The notes under the pieces were generated by a model. The model was given only the letters and a program-made list of their open reading frames with translations. It did not search any database and was not told the origin of the DNA. From the NCBI RefSeq assembly GCF_000332455.1, contig NZ_AOGY02000038.1, positions 62,001 to 126,000 on the forward strand: 64,000 nt of DNA. The letters run 5' to 3'. This document shows positions 1 to 9,395 of this stretch, piece after piece. A program made the translations under genes and the position numbers. Within the stretch, counting starts at the first letter, position 1. Each line of letters begins with the position of its first letter. Source of the stretch: Leptospira vanthielii serovar Holland str. Waz Holland = ATCC 700522 (GTDB lineage: Bacteria; Spirochaetota; Leptospiria; Leptospirales; Leptospiraceae).

Positions 1-43
1 ATAAAAACAAATAGGGCATTTGACACCTCGGTCATCTGCCCTA
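1..43 (-). terminator. Rho-independent terminator of serS
   Basis: Read on the minus strand just past the serS stop, TAGGGCA (37-43) pairs with TGCCCTA (12-18). Between them TGAC/GTCA forms an inner stem. A T-rich run follows on the minus strand. Confidence 0.75.
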
Positions 44-48
44 AATTT

Positions 49-1305
49 TTAGCGAATGTATGGTTTTAATACATCCGGAATTTGGAAGGTTCCATCCGCT
101 GATTGATAATTTTCGATCACTGCAGCCAGTGTTCGACCGATCGCAAGACCGGAACCATTCAGAGTATGGACGAGCAGGTTTTTTCCTTCCTTTGACTTGT
201 ATCGAATTTTTCCCCGTCTTGCTTGATAGTCTTTGAAGTTAGAAACAGAGGAAATTTCCATAAATCGACCAAGACCCGGCATCCAGACTTCAATATCGTA
301 GGTTTTAGAAGAGGCACTGGACATATCTCTGCTGCACAGAAGCATGATTCGATAAGGAAGTTTCAGTTTTTGCAAAATCGACTCTGCATCTTGAAGCATC
401 TTTTCGTGTTCAGTTTGGGAAGTCTCTGGTTCTACAAATTTTACCAACTCCACTTTTTGGAATTGGTGCACACGAACAAGGCCTCTCGTGTCGCGTCCAT
501 AAGAACCGGCCTCACGACGAAAACAAGGAGTGTGGGCGCATACAGAGATTGGTAACTCTTTTTCAGAAATAATTTCATCACGATAGTAATTGGTGAGAGG
601 AACTTCCGCAGTAGGAATTAAATTGAGGCCGTCTTTTTCCAGTCTGTAAAAATCCTCCGCAAATTTCGGTAGTTGACCTGTAGCTGTCATGGATTCATCA
701 TTCACAAGCACCGGAACCCACATCTCTTCATAACCATTCTCTGTTGTATGAGTATCAAGCATTAGGTTCATGAGAGCCCTTTCTAATTTGGCACCAAGGC
801 CGCGATAGGTGTAAAACCTTGCTCCCGAAAGTTTCACTCCCCGTTCAAAATCAAAAATACCTAATTTTTCCCCAATATCAAAATGGGTTTTTGCTTCGAA
901 GGACAGTTTCGGAACTTCTCCCCACTCTCGAACTAGGACATTGTCTGCTTCTGATTTTCCTTCCGGAACAGACGGATCCAGTAAGTTAGGAAGTCCTAAA
1001 TTAAGATCATGTAATGACTCTTCTTCTTTAGTTAATTCTTCTTCGATGGCTTTGATTCGGTCGCCAACTCCCTTCATCGATGCAGAAATTTCGGTGATGT
1101 CTTTGCCTTGGGATTTTTGGATTCCAATTTCTTTGGAAACTCGGTTTCGTTCTGCACGAAGATCCTCCACTTCTAATTTTAACTTTCGTTGTTTTTCAGA
1201 AACAGATTTAATTTTTGCTTCAATGTCTGCGGAAGCAACACCTCGCTTTTGTAAGGTGGAAAGTAGTTCCTCTGGGTTTTGGACAATACGGTTGATATCA
1301 AGCAT
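49..1305 (-). CDS. serS: Seryl-tRNA synthetase
   Basis: Cytosolic class II aminoacyl-tRNA synthetase that charges tRNA-Ser (and tRNA-Sec where present) with serine. The 418-residue length is normal for the family. Residues 1-110 form the charged, helical tRNA-binding arm. The catalytic core shows motif 2 ([15 protein letters not shown]) and motif 3 ([18 protein letters not shown]) near the C-terminus. The start codon overlaps the 3' end of the upstream tatD gene by 8 bases, so the two are probably co-transcribed and translationally coupled. A hairpin terminator follows the stop. The identification is secure. Confidence 0.97.
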   Translation of the reverse strand: MLDINRIVQNPEELLSTLQKRGVASADIEAKIKSVSEKQRKLKLEVEDLRAERNRVSKEIGIQKSQGKDITEISASMKGVGDRIKAIEEELTKEEESLHDLNLGLPNLLDPSVPEGKSEADNVLVREWGEVPKLSFEAKTHFDIGEKLGIFDFERGVKLSGARFYTYRGLGAKLERALMNLMLDTHTTENGYEEMWVPVLVNDESMTATGQLPKFAEDFYRLEKDGLNLIPTAEVPLTNYYRDEIISEKELPISVCAHTPCFRREAGSYGRDTRGLVRVHQFQKVELVKFVEPETSQTEHEKMLQDAESILQKLKLPYRIMLLCSRDMSSASSKTYDIEVWMPGLGRFMEISSVSNFKDYQARRGKIRYKSKEGKNLLVHTLNGSGLAIGRTLAAVIENYQSADGTFQIPDVLKPYIR

Positions 1306-2107
1306 GGTGATAGGCCTTTCTTTCTGTAAATTTTATGGAATTTTGGTAAATGCGATCTGCTACTTCCGAATTGGTTTCTGTTCGTAAGGAAAACATCTTC
1401 TCTAATACAAATGGAAGATGTGAGGAATCATTTCGTTTTCCTCTATGTGGCATCGGTGATAAAAATGGTGCATCCGTTTCAATGAGAATTGTTTCCAATG
1501 GAATTTTACGCGCTGCTTCTTGGATATCAGTAGCAGACTTAAATGTAACAATCCCAGAAAAGGAAACATAGTAACCTAAATCAACAAACTGTCTGGCTGC
1601 TTCATAATCATAAGTAAAACAATGAATCACACCAAACGCTTTTGTTTTGTATTCTTTTAATGCTTCATAAGTATCTGCAAAGGCATCGCGCGAATGAATC
1701 ACAACAGGCAATTTATAATCGGAAGAAAACTGTAAAAACTTTCTAAGGACTTCATTTTGCGCCAATCGAGTACTCGCATCATGATAGAGATCGACACCAA
1801 TCTCTCCAATGGCTGAAAATTTTGGGTCATTCATTCGGGATTTTGCTAAATCTAAAATTTGATCGGCATTAGGAAATTCATGAGTTTCCGTAGGATGGCA
1901 ACCGATTGAATAAAAAATCTCTAAGTCTTTAGAGGAATGAGTTTCTGAAATACGAACAGCCTCGATAGAACTAGGTAAATCAATCCCAATTTGCACCATT
2001 CGGTCTACTCCAGCAATTCGGGATTTCGCCAGAGTTTCTTCAATCTCTTGGCCTTGTTCCCGAATTATGTCTAGGTGGCAGTGTGTGTCGATGGTTGAAT
2101 ATCCCAT
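1298..2107 (-). CDS. tatD: TatD-family metal-dependent deoxyribonuclease
   Basis: Predicted cytosolic TIM-barrel hydrolase of the TatD/YcfH family, which has 3'-5' exonuclease activity on DNA and roles in DNA repair or tRNA quality control in other bacteria. The N-terminal metal site IDTHCHLD, the central [10 protein letters not shown] segment, the VIHSRDA and HCFTYD histidines and the ETDAPFLSP aspartate are all visible. An in-frame TTG at 2116 is possible. The ATG at 2107 puts the conserved DTH motif at its usual distance from the N-terminus (269 residues). The 3' end overlaps serS by 8 bases. YcfH-type paralogues cannot be separated by sequence reading alone. Confidence 0.9.
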   Translation of the reverse strand: MGYSTIDTHCHLDIIREQGQEIEETLAKSRIAGVDRMVQIGIDLPSSIEAVRISETHSSKDLEIFYSIGCHPTETHEFPNADQILDLAKSRMNDPKFSAIGEIGVDLYHDASTRLAQNEVLRKFLQFSSDYKLPVVIHSRDAFADTYEALKEYKTKAFGVIHCFTYDYEAARQFVDLGYYVSFSGIVTFKSATDIQEAARKIPLETILIETDAPFLSPMPHRGKRNDSSHLPFVLEKMFSLRTETNSEVADRIYQNSIKFTERKAYHHA

Positions 2108-2212
2108 AAATAGCAAGATTTGTAATTTCCACTGGATGAAAATGAAAATTCAATCGAAAGATATAGTGGGTCCATTAACTTTTGTTTAAATAGTCGAAGG
2201 TCTCGAAAGAAC

Positions 2213-3202
2213 GTGGAAGTAAAACAAAGACTACATTTAATTTTCTACCGTTTGCGGTATAAAGTCCAGGAATGGAAGCTTAAGTTATCCCAACGTTATG
2301 AGGATCTTGACAAAAAAGGCCGTGAACGTCTGACCATTATGGTCATTCCTCATACCGACCGCAAAACCATAAACTTTGTCATCTCCTACAAAGCCATTTC
2401 TATCTTTATTGGGATTATGGTCATTCTTCTTGTGATCAGTGCTGTGAACGTTTTATCACATAGTGGATCCATCCACCAACTCACAGAACTCAATTTAACC
2501 AACAAAGATTTTATCAGACAATCTTCCAAAATGAAGGAAGAGGTAAATTCTCTTCACGAAACCATTCAATACTATTATGAAAGAATTTCTAACCTCTATA
2601 TCAAATTAGGTGGTGATCCGTCTCGAGTTTCGAAAGGAATGGGTGGACAAGCAGGACAATTTCTCGCATTACAAGGAACACCTCAATCCGACATTACGGA
2701 TGAATCCTTTCGCATCAAAGAAGACATTCATAATTTAAAGTTATCTTCCGAACTTTCAGAAGAGATCATCAAACTTATCAAAAAAAGAAAGAGTATCATT
2801 CGAAACACCCCATCCATTTGGCCAACGAAGGGATATGTTTTGTTTCCTTTTGGAAATTATATCTCTCCTGTTACAGGTAAAGAAGAAGTGAATCGAGGTT
2901 TGGACATTGGATCCTTTCCTGGTGCGGAAGTCATTGCCACAGCTCCCGGAATTGTATTCGACACAGGATACTCGCCAGCCACAGGTTATTACGTAAAATT
3001 ATCTCATAAGTTTGGATGGAAAACTATCTACTCCAATCTCGATCGAATTCGTGTTAAGAAAAATGAAAAACTCTCCAAGGGCGACATCCTAGGTTATGTT
3101 GGAAAATCTCCAGAAAATCCGATTTACCATCTTCATTATGAAGTACATGTTGGTACCCAAGCGTTGAATCCATTTTCATTTCTCAACCAAATTCAAGAAT
3201 AA
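2213..3202 (+). CDS. Membrane-anchored, degenerate M23 (LytM-like) peptidase domain protein
   Basis: Predicted inner-membrane protein facing the periplasm. A basic, helical N-terminus of about 55 residues precedes one membrane segment (about 57-81). A coiled coil (about 85-130) and a C-terminal M23 domain (about 205-320) follow. The C-terminal HLH motif is present (H306/H308) and D231 is in place. The first zinc-ligand His is Asn (N227, in NRGLDIG) and the usual Tyr-x-His is YSN (N275), so hydrolysis is doubtful. EnvC/NlpD-type degenerate LytM domains act as amidase activators. The bactofilin gene starts at the base where this gene ends, the M23-bactofilin pairing known from cell-shape systems such as Csd1-CcmA. 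The start is GTG with a weak upstream purine stretch. Confidence 0.85.
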   Translation: MEVKQRLHLIFYRLRYKVQEWKLKLSQRYEDLDKKGRERLTIMVIPHTDRKTINFVISYKAISIFIGIMVILLVISAVNVLSHSGSIHQLTELNLTNKDFIRQSSKMKEEVNSLHETIQYYYERISNLYIKLGGDPSRVSKGMGGQAGQFLALQGTPQSDITDESFRIKEDIHNLKLSSELSEEIIKLIKKRKSIIRNTPSIWPTKGYVLFPFGNYISPVTGKEEVNRGLDIGSFPGAEVIATAPGIVFDTGYSPATGYYVKLSHKFGWKTIYSNLDRIRVKKNEKLSKGDILGYVGKSPENPIYHLHYEVHVGTQALNPFSFLNQIQE

Positions 3203-3555
3203 TGTCCAATCCATCTACAGAAGAAGAATTTTTAGTTAATAGCATCATTGGGGAAGGCGCCGAGTTCGTAGGCGAATTCAAATTCCCAGGCCTCATTCGT
3301 ATCGATGGAAAATTTCGAGGGGTGCTCGAAACCACCGGAAAGGTACTTATAGGAAAGTCCGGAATCGTCGATACAGATATCAAAGCACGTGTGGTAGTTG
3401 CCGGAGGAGAAATCCGAGGGAACATCTATGCAACAGAACGAGTCACGTTACTTTCCAGTTGTCGATTAGAAGGAGATATTGTTACTCCTCGTTTAATCGT
3501 TGAAGAAGGTGTAGTGTTTCACGGAAAATGCACGATTAACCCCACTCGTCATTAG
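3202..3555 (+). CDS. Bactofilin
   Basis: Small cytoskeletal protein of 117 residues that polymerises without nucleotide, usually at the inner face of the cytoplasmic membrane. The body is a regular run of beta-helix rungs rich in Gly/Val/Ile, flanked by short disordered ends (MSNPSTEEE at the start, NPTRH at the end). It overlaps the last base of the upstream M23 gene, so the two are almost certainly co-translated. Bactofilins recruit or position cell-wall enzymes. In Leptospira biflexa a bactofilin (LbbD) is reported to influence helical pitch; whether this gene is that orthologue is inference. Confidence 0.93.
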   Translation: MSNPSTEEEFLVNSIIGEGAEFVGEFKFPGLIRIDGKFRGVLETTGKVLIGKSGIVDTDIKARVVVAGGEIRGNIYATERVTLLSSCRLEGDIVTPRLIVEEGVVFHGKCTINPTRH

Positions 3556-3563
3556 GCGGGTTT

Positions 3564-4034
3564 ATGATCATCCAAAACAACAACCCTAAGTCGGTATCCA
3601 CTCAGGCGAAAAAAGGGTCCAAAGAAAAACTCTCCGGCTCCCTTGGGCCAGTGGATGAATCCAAACAAAGTTTTTTAGATATTTTAGAATCTATTGTTCC
3701 CGCAGGAAAAGAAGAAACAAGAGAGCTGAATGAACTTTGGAAAGACCTACCTGATTTGGAAAAAGAACTCATCAAAGATCCAAACCACAAAAACCTCGAA
3801 TCGTATAAAAAACATATCAAACAAATTGCGGAGCTCATCCTCAAAAAAAATTACAAAGTGATGCAAGCCCCACAACGCGGACGAAATGACCAAAAGGATG
3901 TTCGTTATGTCAAGGTTGTGGATGAAAAATTAGATTTACTTGCAAAAACTATGTTTTCACCGAACAACAGTGCCTTTGTAATTTTGAAACAATTAGATGA
4001 AATCAGAGGTCTACTTATTGATCTAAAAGGATAA
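3564..4034 (+). CDS. YaaR/DUF327 family protein
   Basis: Protein of 156 residues, mostly helical and charged, with a low-complexity N-terminus (about 1-30) and no signal peptide. The C-terminal half, with its QAPQRGRNDQKDVRYVKVVD segment and a final helical LDEIRGLLIDLKG, resembles the DUF327 (YaaR) family, which has no established biochemical role. It starts 8 bases after the bactofilin stop and ends 4 bases before the ABC transporter start, so it belongs to the same transcription unit as the shape genes. Family assignment is by overall pattern, not by catalytic motifs. Confidence 0.7.
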   Translation: MIIQNNNPKSVSTQAKKGSKEKLSGSLGPVDESKQSFLDILESIVPAGKEETRELNELWKDLPDLEKELIKDPNHKNLESYKKHIKQIAELILKKNYKVMQAPQRGRNDQKDVRYVKVVDEKLDLLAKTMFSPNNSAFVILKQLDEIRGLLIDLKG

Positions 4035-4038
4035 TTCT

Positions 4039-5859
4039 TTGCAAACACCTGATCGGCCTAAGTCGAAAAACATCCGCGTTCTCTCCAAAACTTTTTCTTA
4101 TTTAAAACCCTACAGATTCCAAATGGCACTTTCTTCCTTTGCCCTCCTTTTTACTGCAGGAGTTACTTTAGGATTAGGGCAGGGATTACGCCATTTAGTG
4201 GATGCCGGTTTTTCGGCTAGATCCAAACAAGAGTTAGGTTATTCTCTCGCCTTTATTATTTTAGTTGGGATTCTTCTTGCGATCGGAACCTATATTCGTC
4301 ACTACACAGTTTCTTGGATTGGAGAGCGTGTTGCTTCTGACATTCGAAGGGATGTATTTAAACATATCATTTTCATCCATCCCAGTTTTTTTGAAACCAA
4401 TTCCCCTGGAGAAATTCAGTCCCGAATCACAACTGATACCACACTCATCCAAACAGTGATTGGGTCATCCGCATCGATTGCCCTCAGAAATATTTTGATG
4501 TTTGTGGGTGGGATTATTTTTCTTTTTATCACCAATGCCAAACTTTCAATGATTGTCCTCCTTAGTGTTCCCTTCATTGTATTTCCGATTTTGTTTTATG
4601 GAAAGAGAGTGCGTAATCTTTCCCGTAGCACACAGGACAAAATTGCAAGTATTGGAACTTACGTAAGTGAATCCCTTCTTAATATTAAAATTCTGCAATC
4701 CTTCCACCACCAAGAAGAAGACATCCTAAAGTTTACCCAGACGGTGGAAGGCGCATTTGATGTTGCTGTTGCCCGTATCAAACAAAGAGCACTCCTCATT
4801 GCAGCTGTGATTCTTTTTATCCTTACCGGCATCAGCGTAATGCTCTGGATAGGAGGAACCGATGTGTTAGAAGGAAAGATCACTGGTGGGGAACTGATCG
4901 CATTTTCTTTTTATGCGATAATGGTTGCCAATAGTGTCGGAGCCGTATCCGAAGTGTTAGGAGACTTGCAACGGGCAGCTGGCGCTACAGAACGATTGAT
5001 GGAACTCTTATTATCCGAATCAGAAATTAAAGATCCACAATTGCCAACACCCATCTCTACTATCATCCAACCAATTGCAGAAAACCATTCTCTCAATGGT
5101 TCCTCCAAACGGAACGGTCTGAAAATCAATTTAGAAAGTTTATACTTTTCTTACCCATCCCGTCCCGACCACCAGGCTCTGAAAGGAATCCATTTAGAAA
5201 TTCCAGCAAACAAAACAACGGCTCTTGTTGGTCCTTCTGGCGGAGGAAAGAGTACACTTTTTGAACTCATCCTACGATTTTATGATCCAACGAAAGGAAG
5301 TATACGGATTGAAGGAATTGATCTGAAAGACCTGGCTCTAAAAGATTTGAGATCCCTCATTGGTTTTGTTCCCCAACAACCCATTCTCTTTAGCGGAACC
5401 TTACGTGAGAACATTGCCTATGGAAAGCCCAATGCAAGTTTTGAAGAAATAAAGAAAGCAGCAGAGAATGCCTATGTCACAGAATTTCTAAACCAACTTC
5501 CCGATGGATATGAAAGTAATCTAGGTCATTTGGGAACGAGACTCTCCGGGGGACAAAAACAAAGGATCGCGATTGCAAGAGCCATACTTCGCAATCCAAG
5601 AATTCTTCTTTTAGATGAAGCTACATCGGCACTCGATTCTGAATCAGAACAAATGATCCAACGTGCTTTGGATTTTTTGGTAAAGGAAAGAACAACCATC
5701 ATGATTGCGCATAGACTATCGACAGTTGTGAAATCAGATCAGATTGTAGTGATTAAGGAAGGGGAGATTGAGTCCGTCGGTACACATGACGAACTCATGA
5801 AAAAAAGTGAATTGTATGAACGATTGGCGAAACTACAGTTTCACACCGAGCTGCTCTAG
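4039..5859 (+). CDS. ABC exporter, fused permease and ATPase (MsbA-like)
   Basis: Half-transporter of 606 residues. The N-terminal six-helix membrane domain (about 20-310) contains the coupling-helix region SPGEIQSRITTDT. The ATPase domain (about 355-600) has Walker A GPSGGGKST, Q-loop VPQQPILF, signature LSGGQKQR, Walker B ILLLDEATSALD and the switch His in IAHRLST, so it should be active as a homodimer. Substrate is not evident; lipid A/lipid flippases and multidrug exporters share this architecture. The start is TTG, 4 bases after the DUF327 stop, with a GGA ribosome site inside that gene's end. The 3' end overlaps the convergent parB by 27 bases. Confidence 0.88.
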   Translation: MQTPDRPKSKNIRVLSKTFSYLKPYRFQMALSSFALLFTAGVTLGLGQGLRHLVDAGFSARSKQELGYSLAFIILVGILLAIGTYIRHYTVSWIGERVASDIRRDVFKHIIFIHPSFFETNSPGEIQSRITTDTTLIQTVIGSSASIALRNILMFVGGIIFLFITNAKLSMIVLLSVPFIVFPILFYGKRVRNLSRSTQDKIASIGTYVSESLLNIKILQSFHHQEEDILKFTQTVEGAFDVAVARIKQRALLIAAVILFILTGISVMLWIGGTDVLEGKITGGELIAFSFYAIMVANSVGAVSEVLGDLQRAAGATERLMELLLSESEIKDPQLPTPISTIIQPIAENHSLNGSSKRNGLKINLESLYFSYPSRPDHQALKGIHLEIPANKTTALVGPSGGGKSTLFELILRFYDPTKGSIRIEGIDLKDLALKDLRSLIGFVPQQPILFSGTLRENIAYGKPNASFEEIKKAAENAYVTEFLNQLPDGYESNLGHLGTRLSGGQKQRIAIARAILRNPRILLLDEATSALDSESEQMIQRALDFLVKERTTIMIAHRLSTVVKSDQIVVIKEGEIESVGTHDELMKKSELYERLAKLQFHTELL

Positions 5860-6729
5860 AATTCTTTCCATGTCACTTAGGTTCGCATAAGAGAAAACGA
5901 TCTTTCCTTTTCCGTTCGTTTCATTGTGAGCCACTTCTACTTTGGAACTGTATTTGTTTCTGAGTTTGGATTCTAACTTTACAATACTGGCATCGCGTTT
6001 GTCTGGACCCACTGAAGATGACTTTGATTTTTTATCTGGGTTCAAAAGATTGGAAACGTAGTTTTCTACCTCGCGAACATTCCATCCTTCTGCGATAACC
6101 TTTTGTCCCACTTCGAATTGTTTTTTGGAATCGGGAATTGAGAGAAGGGGACGAGCTTGGCCTTCCGAAAGTTTTCCTTCCTTAACCCAATCTTGTAATG
6201 GTTTCGGAAGTGCCAAAAGCCGAATCAAATTGGAAATGGTCGCTCGGTTTTTCCCCACCCGAGTCGCAAGATCCGTTACCTTTAACCCGCGTTTGTCGAT
6301 GATGGCTTGGTAAGCTAATGCTTCATCCATGGGATTTAGATTTTCCCTTTGGATGTTTTCAATCAGAGCAAGCTCCATCATATCTGCTTCAGAAATGTCC
6401 CGTACGATCGCTGGTATCTTTGCAAAGCCGGCAAGTTTGCAAGCCCGAAGTCTCCTCTCACCTGCCACCAAAAGAAATCCAGAACCAGAAGGGTTCTTCT
6501 GTACTACGATGGGTTGGATCACTCCATGTTCTACAATGGTGTTGGATAGTTCTTGGATCGAGGCATCCGAAAATTGTTTTCTTGGTTGGTGCGGGTTTGG
6601 TAAAATTTCTGTGACTTTGATTTCACGAAGACCACTCAGTTCCTCTTTTGAAATCTCTACATTGTTTTCATTGACTGGAATTAAATTCCCAAGTCCTCTT
6701 CCTAAAACTTTACCTTTGCCGAGTGCCAT
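5833..6729 (-). CDS. parB: Chromosome partitioning protein ParB (Spo0J)
   Basis: Centromere-binding CTPase that loads on parS and spreads along DNA to segregate the origin region. The ParB N-terminal domain (about 35-125) contains the CTP-binding signatures NPHQPRKQF and GERRLRACK. A helix-turn-helix follows (KVTDLATRVGKNRATISNLI, about 150-170), then a linker and a short C-terminal dimerisation domain. Length (298) is typical. It lies 4 bases downstream of parA in a parA-parB pair, the last two genes of an rsmG-parA-parB run on the minus strand. Two parS-like palindromes lie 1.3-2.2 kb upstream, supporting a working ParABS system. Its C-terminal codons overlap the convergent ABC transporter gene. 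Confidence 0.96.
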   Translation of the reverse strand: MALGKGKVLGRGLGNLIPVNENNVEISKEELSGLREIKVTEILPNPHQPRKQFSDASIQELSNTIVEHGVIQPIVVQKNPSGSGFLLVAGERRLRACKLAGFAKIPAIVRDISEADMMELALIENIQRENLNPMDEALAYQAIIDKRGLKVTDLATRVGKNRATISNLIRLLALPKPLQDWVKEGKLSEGQARPLLSIPDSKKQFEVGQKVIAEGWNVREVENYVSNLLNPDKKSKSSSVGPDKRDASIVKLESKLRNKYSSKVEVAHNETNGKGKIVFSYANLSDMERILEQLGVKL

Positions 6730-6733
6730 AACG

Positions 6734-7487
<754 letters not shown>

Positions 7488-7495
<8 letters not shown>

Positions 7496-8231
7496 TCTTG
7501 CTTTTAGTCTCCTTTACGATTTCTTTCCAGTCGCGGGGATATCCCTTTTTAGGAAGGGAATTCTTTTGCAGTATTTTGATATGTCTCTTTCCCACAAACT
7601 CTAATTCGGGAATGGGAATTTCTTTTTTCATATAGAAACCGTTGTTCGTAAGAACCTCTGTTTCTTTCTCCAAATCTTGGTAGGGTTGTGCAAGGAAGGG
7701 ACATAAGATTCCTTTTTGTTTCACCATCCGAGCTGTTACTTCCGCAATGTATGGATAAGGAACCATCGCTCGTGAAGTAACCACATCGAAATTGGAGTTA
7801 ATCTCTTCCGTGCGTGCGTAGATAAACTCGACTCGCTTTTTTACTTTGGAAAGACTACCACTCTCTATCTCTGTTTCTAGGAGTGCCAGTTTTCGTTTCT
7901 GAGAATCGACAAGAAATACATGAGGAGCTTTTTTTAAGAGGGCAAAAAGAAAACCGGGAAGTCCGGGCCCAGTTCCGACATCGGCAACATTTGTTTCACG
8001 TGAAACGTATCCTGTGCTTTTTAATTTCCAAACATAGATCATCGATTCCAGAATATGTCTCTCGAGGATTTTTTCTGAATCGTTTCGAGAAAAGAATCCG
8101 CCTTTCTCATTGTCTCGTTTGAGAAACTCATAAAAATTCTTCACTAGTTCCCAATCAAACTCGGGTTCGAGTGCTGGAAATAGATCAGGGATGATGGTTT
8201 GGATTTCTTCTTGGATTGTTTTTTCTGACAT
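7488..8231 (-). CDS. rsmG: 16S rRNA (guanine-N7) methyltransferase RsmG (GidB)
   Basis: SAM-dependent enzyme that methylates G527 (E. coli numbering) of 16S rRNA in the cytosol. The SAM-binding loop [13 protein letters not shown] (about 81-93) and [10 protein letters not shown] are typical of RsmG, as is the later VTSRAM segment. At 247 residues it is slightly longer than E. coli RsmG. It heads the rsmG-parA-parB operon with an 8-base overlap into parA. One of the two parS-like sites lies inside this gene (7992-8007), encoding part of the segment GYVSRETN. Confidence 0.94.
7992..8007. promoter_or_regulatory. parS centromere site 1 (inside rsmG)
   Basis: TGTTTCACGTGAAACG matches the widely conserved 16-base parS palindrome TGTTTCACGTGAAACA at 15 of 16 positions. 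It lies within the rsmG coding sequence, close to parAB, where ParB should nucleate. Confidence 0.92.
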
Positions 8232-8289
8232 AATCTCGTTATCGTTTTAAATGAATTCGCCGATGTCTCCTGTAGGAGAACTCTTTTCC

Positions 8290-9015
8290 ATGATTCGAAT
8301 CATCAGTTTTTTAATCATCCTTTCCTTTCCTATTTTAGGTTACACACCCGGCAAGTGGTCCCACAAAGATGCTTATCTTTTTAAAAAAATTAAAAAAGTT
8401 CCTAACAAGGAAATCGTCCGCAACGCAGAAGGACAGGTGGTTTATGTCGCAGAGTATGAATATAACACTGATGGAAAATTGATCAGCGAAACCTATTCTG
8501 ATAAAGAGGGAAATGGTGATGGCAAGACAACCTTTCGATACACCGATGGACTCGTTTCCAGTGAGGAAGTCTATGACAACGGTGGTCACCTTGTTGAACG
8601 TAAAGACTTTCAATTCAAAGGTCGTGCTTTGAAAAAGATGAATGTCAAAGATGGTGAAGGACGACTACTCATTGTGTATTCCATTGAAAGTGATGGAGAG
8701 GGAAATGTTTTTGCTGCTGAAGGTAAAAACTTAGAAACCAAAGACAATGAATCCTTTCGTTTTCAAATCGATCCGAAACGACCCAATGTCCAAATTCAAT
8801 ACTTGACTGATGATAAGAAAAAAGGTCTCGGTGAGATTCATTTCAAGTTTGATGCGAAAGGAAATCTTGTCGAAAGAGAATTCTTTCAAGGTGAGAATCG
8901 ACGTGTGCACAAACTCAAATACAAAGCAGATGGAAGTTTGGAGTCCCATTCGTTTCACGTGAAACAGGGCGACAACTGGCTCCTAGAAAAGACCCATGTG
9001 CTCGTTTACGATTAA
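8290..9015 (+). CDS. Secreted hypothetical protein with YD/MORN-like beta repeats
   Basis: Not a recognised named family. The preferred start is the ATG at 8290, preceded by AGGAGA at 8273. It gives a clean signal peptide (MIRIISFLIILSFPILG) and a 241-residue precursor. An in-frame ATG at 8251 would bury that signal. The mature part is a series of short beta units of the type GKLISETYSD / GLVSSEEVYDNGGHLVERKDF / GNLVEREFFQ, resembling YD or MORN-like repeats of periplasmic or surface proteins. It is transcribed divergently from rsmG with only about 58 bases between starts. A parS palindrome occupies codons near its 3' end. Function unknown. Confidence 0.7.
   Translation: MIRIISFLIILSFPILGYTPGKWSHKDAYLFKKIKKVPNKEIVRNAEGQVVYVAEYEYNTDGKLISETYSDKEGNGDGKTTFRYTDGLVSSEEVYDNGGHLVERKDFQFKGRALKKMNVKDGEGRLLIVYSIESDGEGNVFAAEGKNLETKDNESFRFQIDPKRPNVQIQYLTDDKKKGLGEIHFKFDAKGNLVEREFFQGENRRVHKLKYKADGSLESHSFHVKQGDNWLLEKTHVLVYD
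8951..8966. promoter_or_regulatory. parS centromere site 2 (inside a secreted-protein gene)
   Basis: CGTTTCACGTGAAACA has 15 of 16 matches to the parS consensus. It lies 959 bases from site 1, within the 3' part of the secreted repeat-protein gene. The two deviating bases are at opposite ends of the two sites, so each keeps the 14-base core GTTTCACGTGAAAC. Confidence 0.92.
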
Positions 9016-9395
9016 AAGAAATTGAAACTAATTTTGTGCAAGTTGATCGCTCGAACAAAGAGCTGATAAAACAAAAGTTGGAAAGTTTGAATGGATAGAT
9101 CCTGGTGATCTTAATCTCGATTCAGTTTGAATCAGAAATTGAACATCGAAAGAGACTCATTTGAGCACTTAATATTTAGATTTTCTTTCGTAGGTTTAAG
9201 AGTATTTTGCAACGTATCCAAATCAGTAAATCAAGGAACTGATTGGAAATGTAAATTCAGAAGGTATCGAAAGTAATTCAGATATTACTACGAACAATGA
9301 GAAGTAGAAACCAGGAAGGATATCCTTCTTGGTTTTTTTATTTGAGGAGAATTCTTTTTCGAATGCTGAATGGATTCTCTATCACGAATCAATAT
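9016..9395. other. Gene-free interval, no coding signal seen
   Basis: 380 bases between the plus-strand secreted-protein gene and the convergent mnmG. I see no open frame with a ribosome site. The only clear structure is the terminator at 9308-9339, nearly 300 bases after the upstream stop. That leaves either a long 3' untranslated region, a small RNA or a decayed gene. Confidence 0.5.
9308..9339 (+). terminator. Rho-independent terminator
   Basis: ACCAGGAAGGAT is followed by its near-perfect complement ATCCTTCTTGGT (one G-T wobble) and then seven T on the plus strand. Confidence 0.75.

Noticed and set aside
941..1387. 148-residue plus-strand frame over serS
   Set aside because: Antisense shadow of serS; Ser/Arg-rich translation without any family resemblance.
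5708..5716. CTATCGACA in the ABC transporter (also at 30286-30294) as DnaA boxes
   Set aside because: Isolated single copies inside coding sequence, at a frequency expected by chance, away from the clustered origin motifs.
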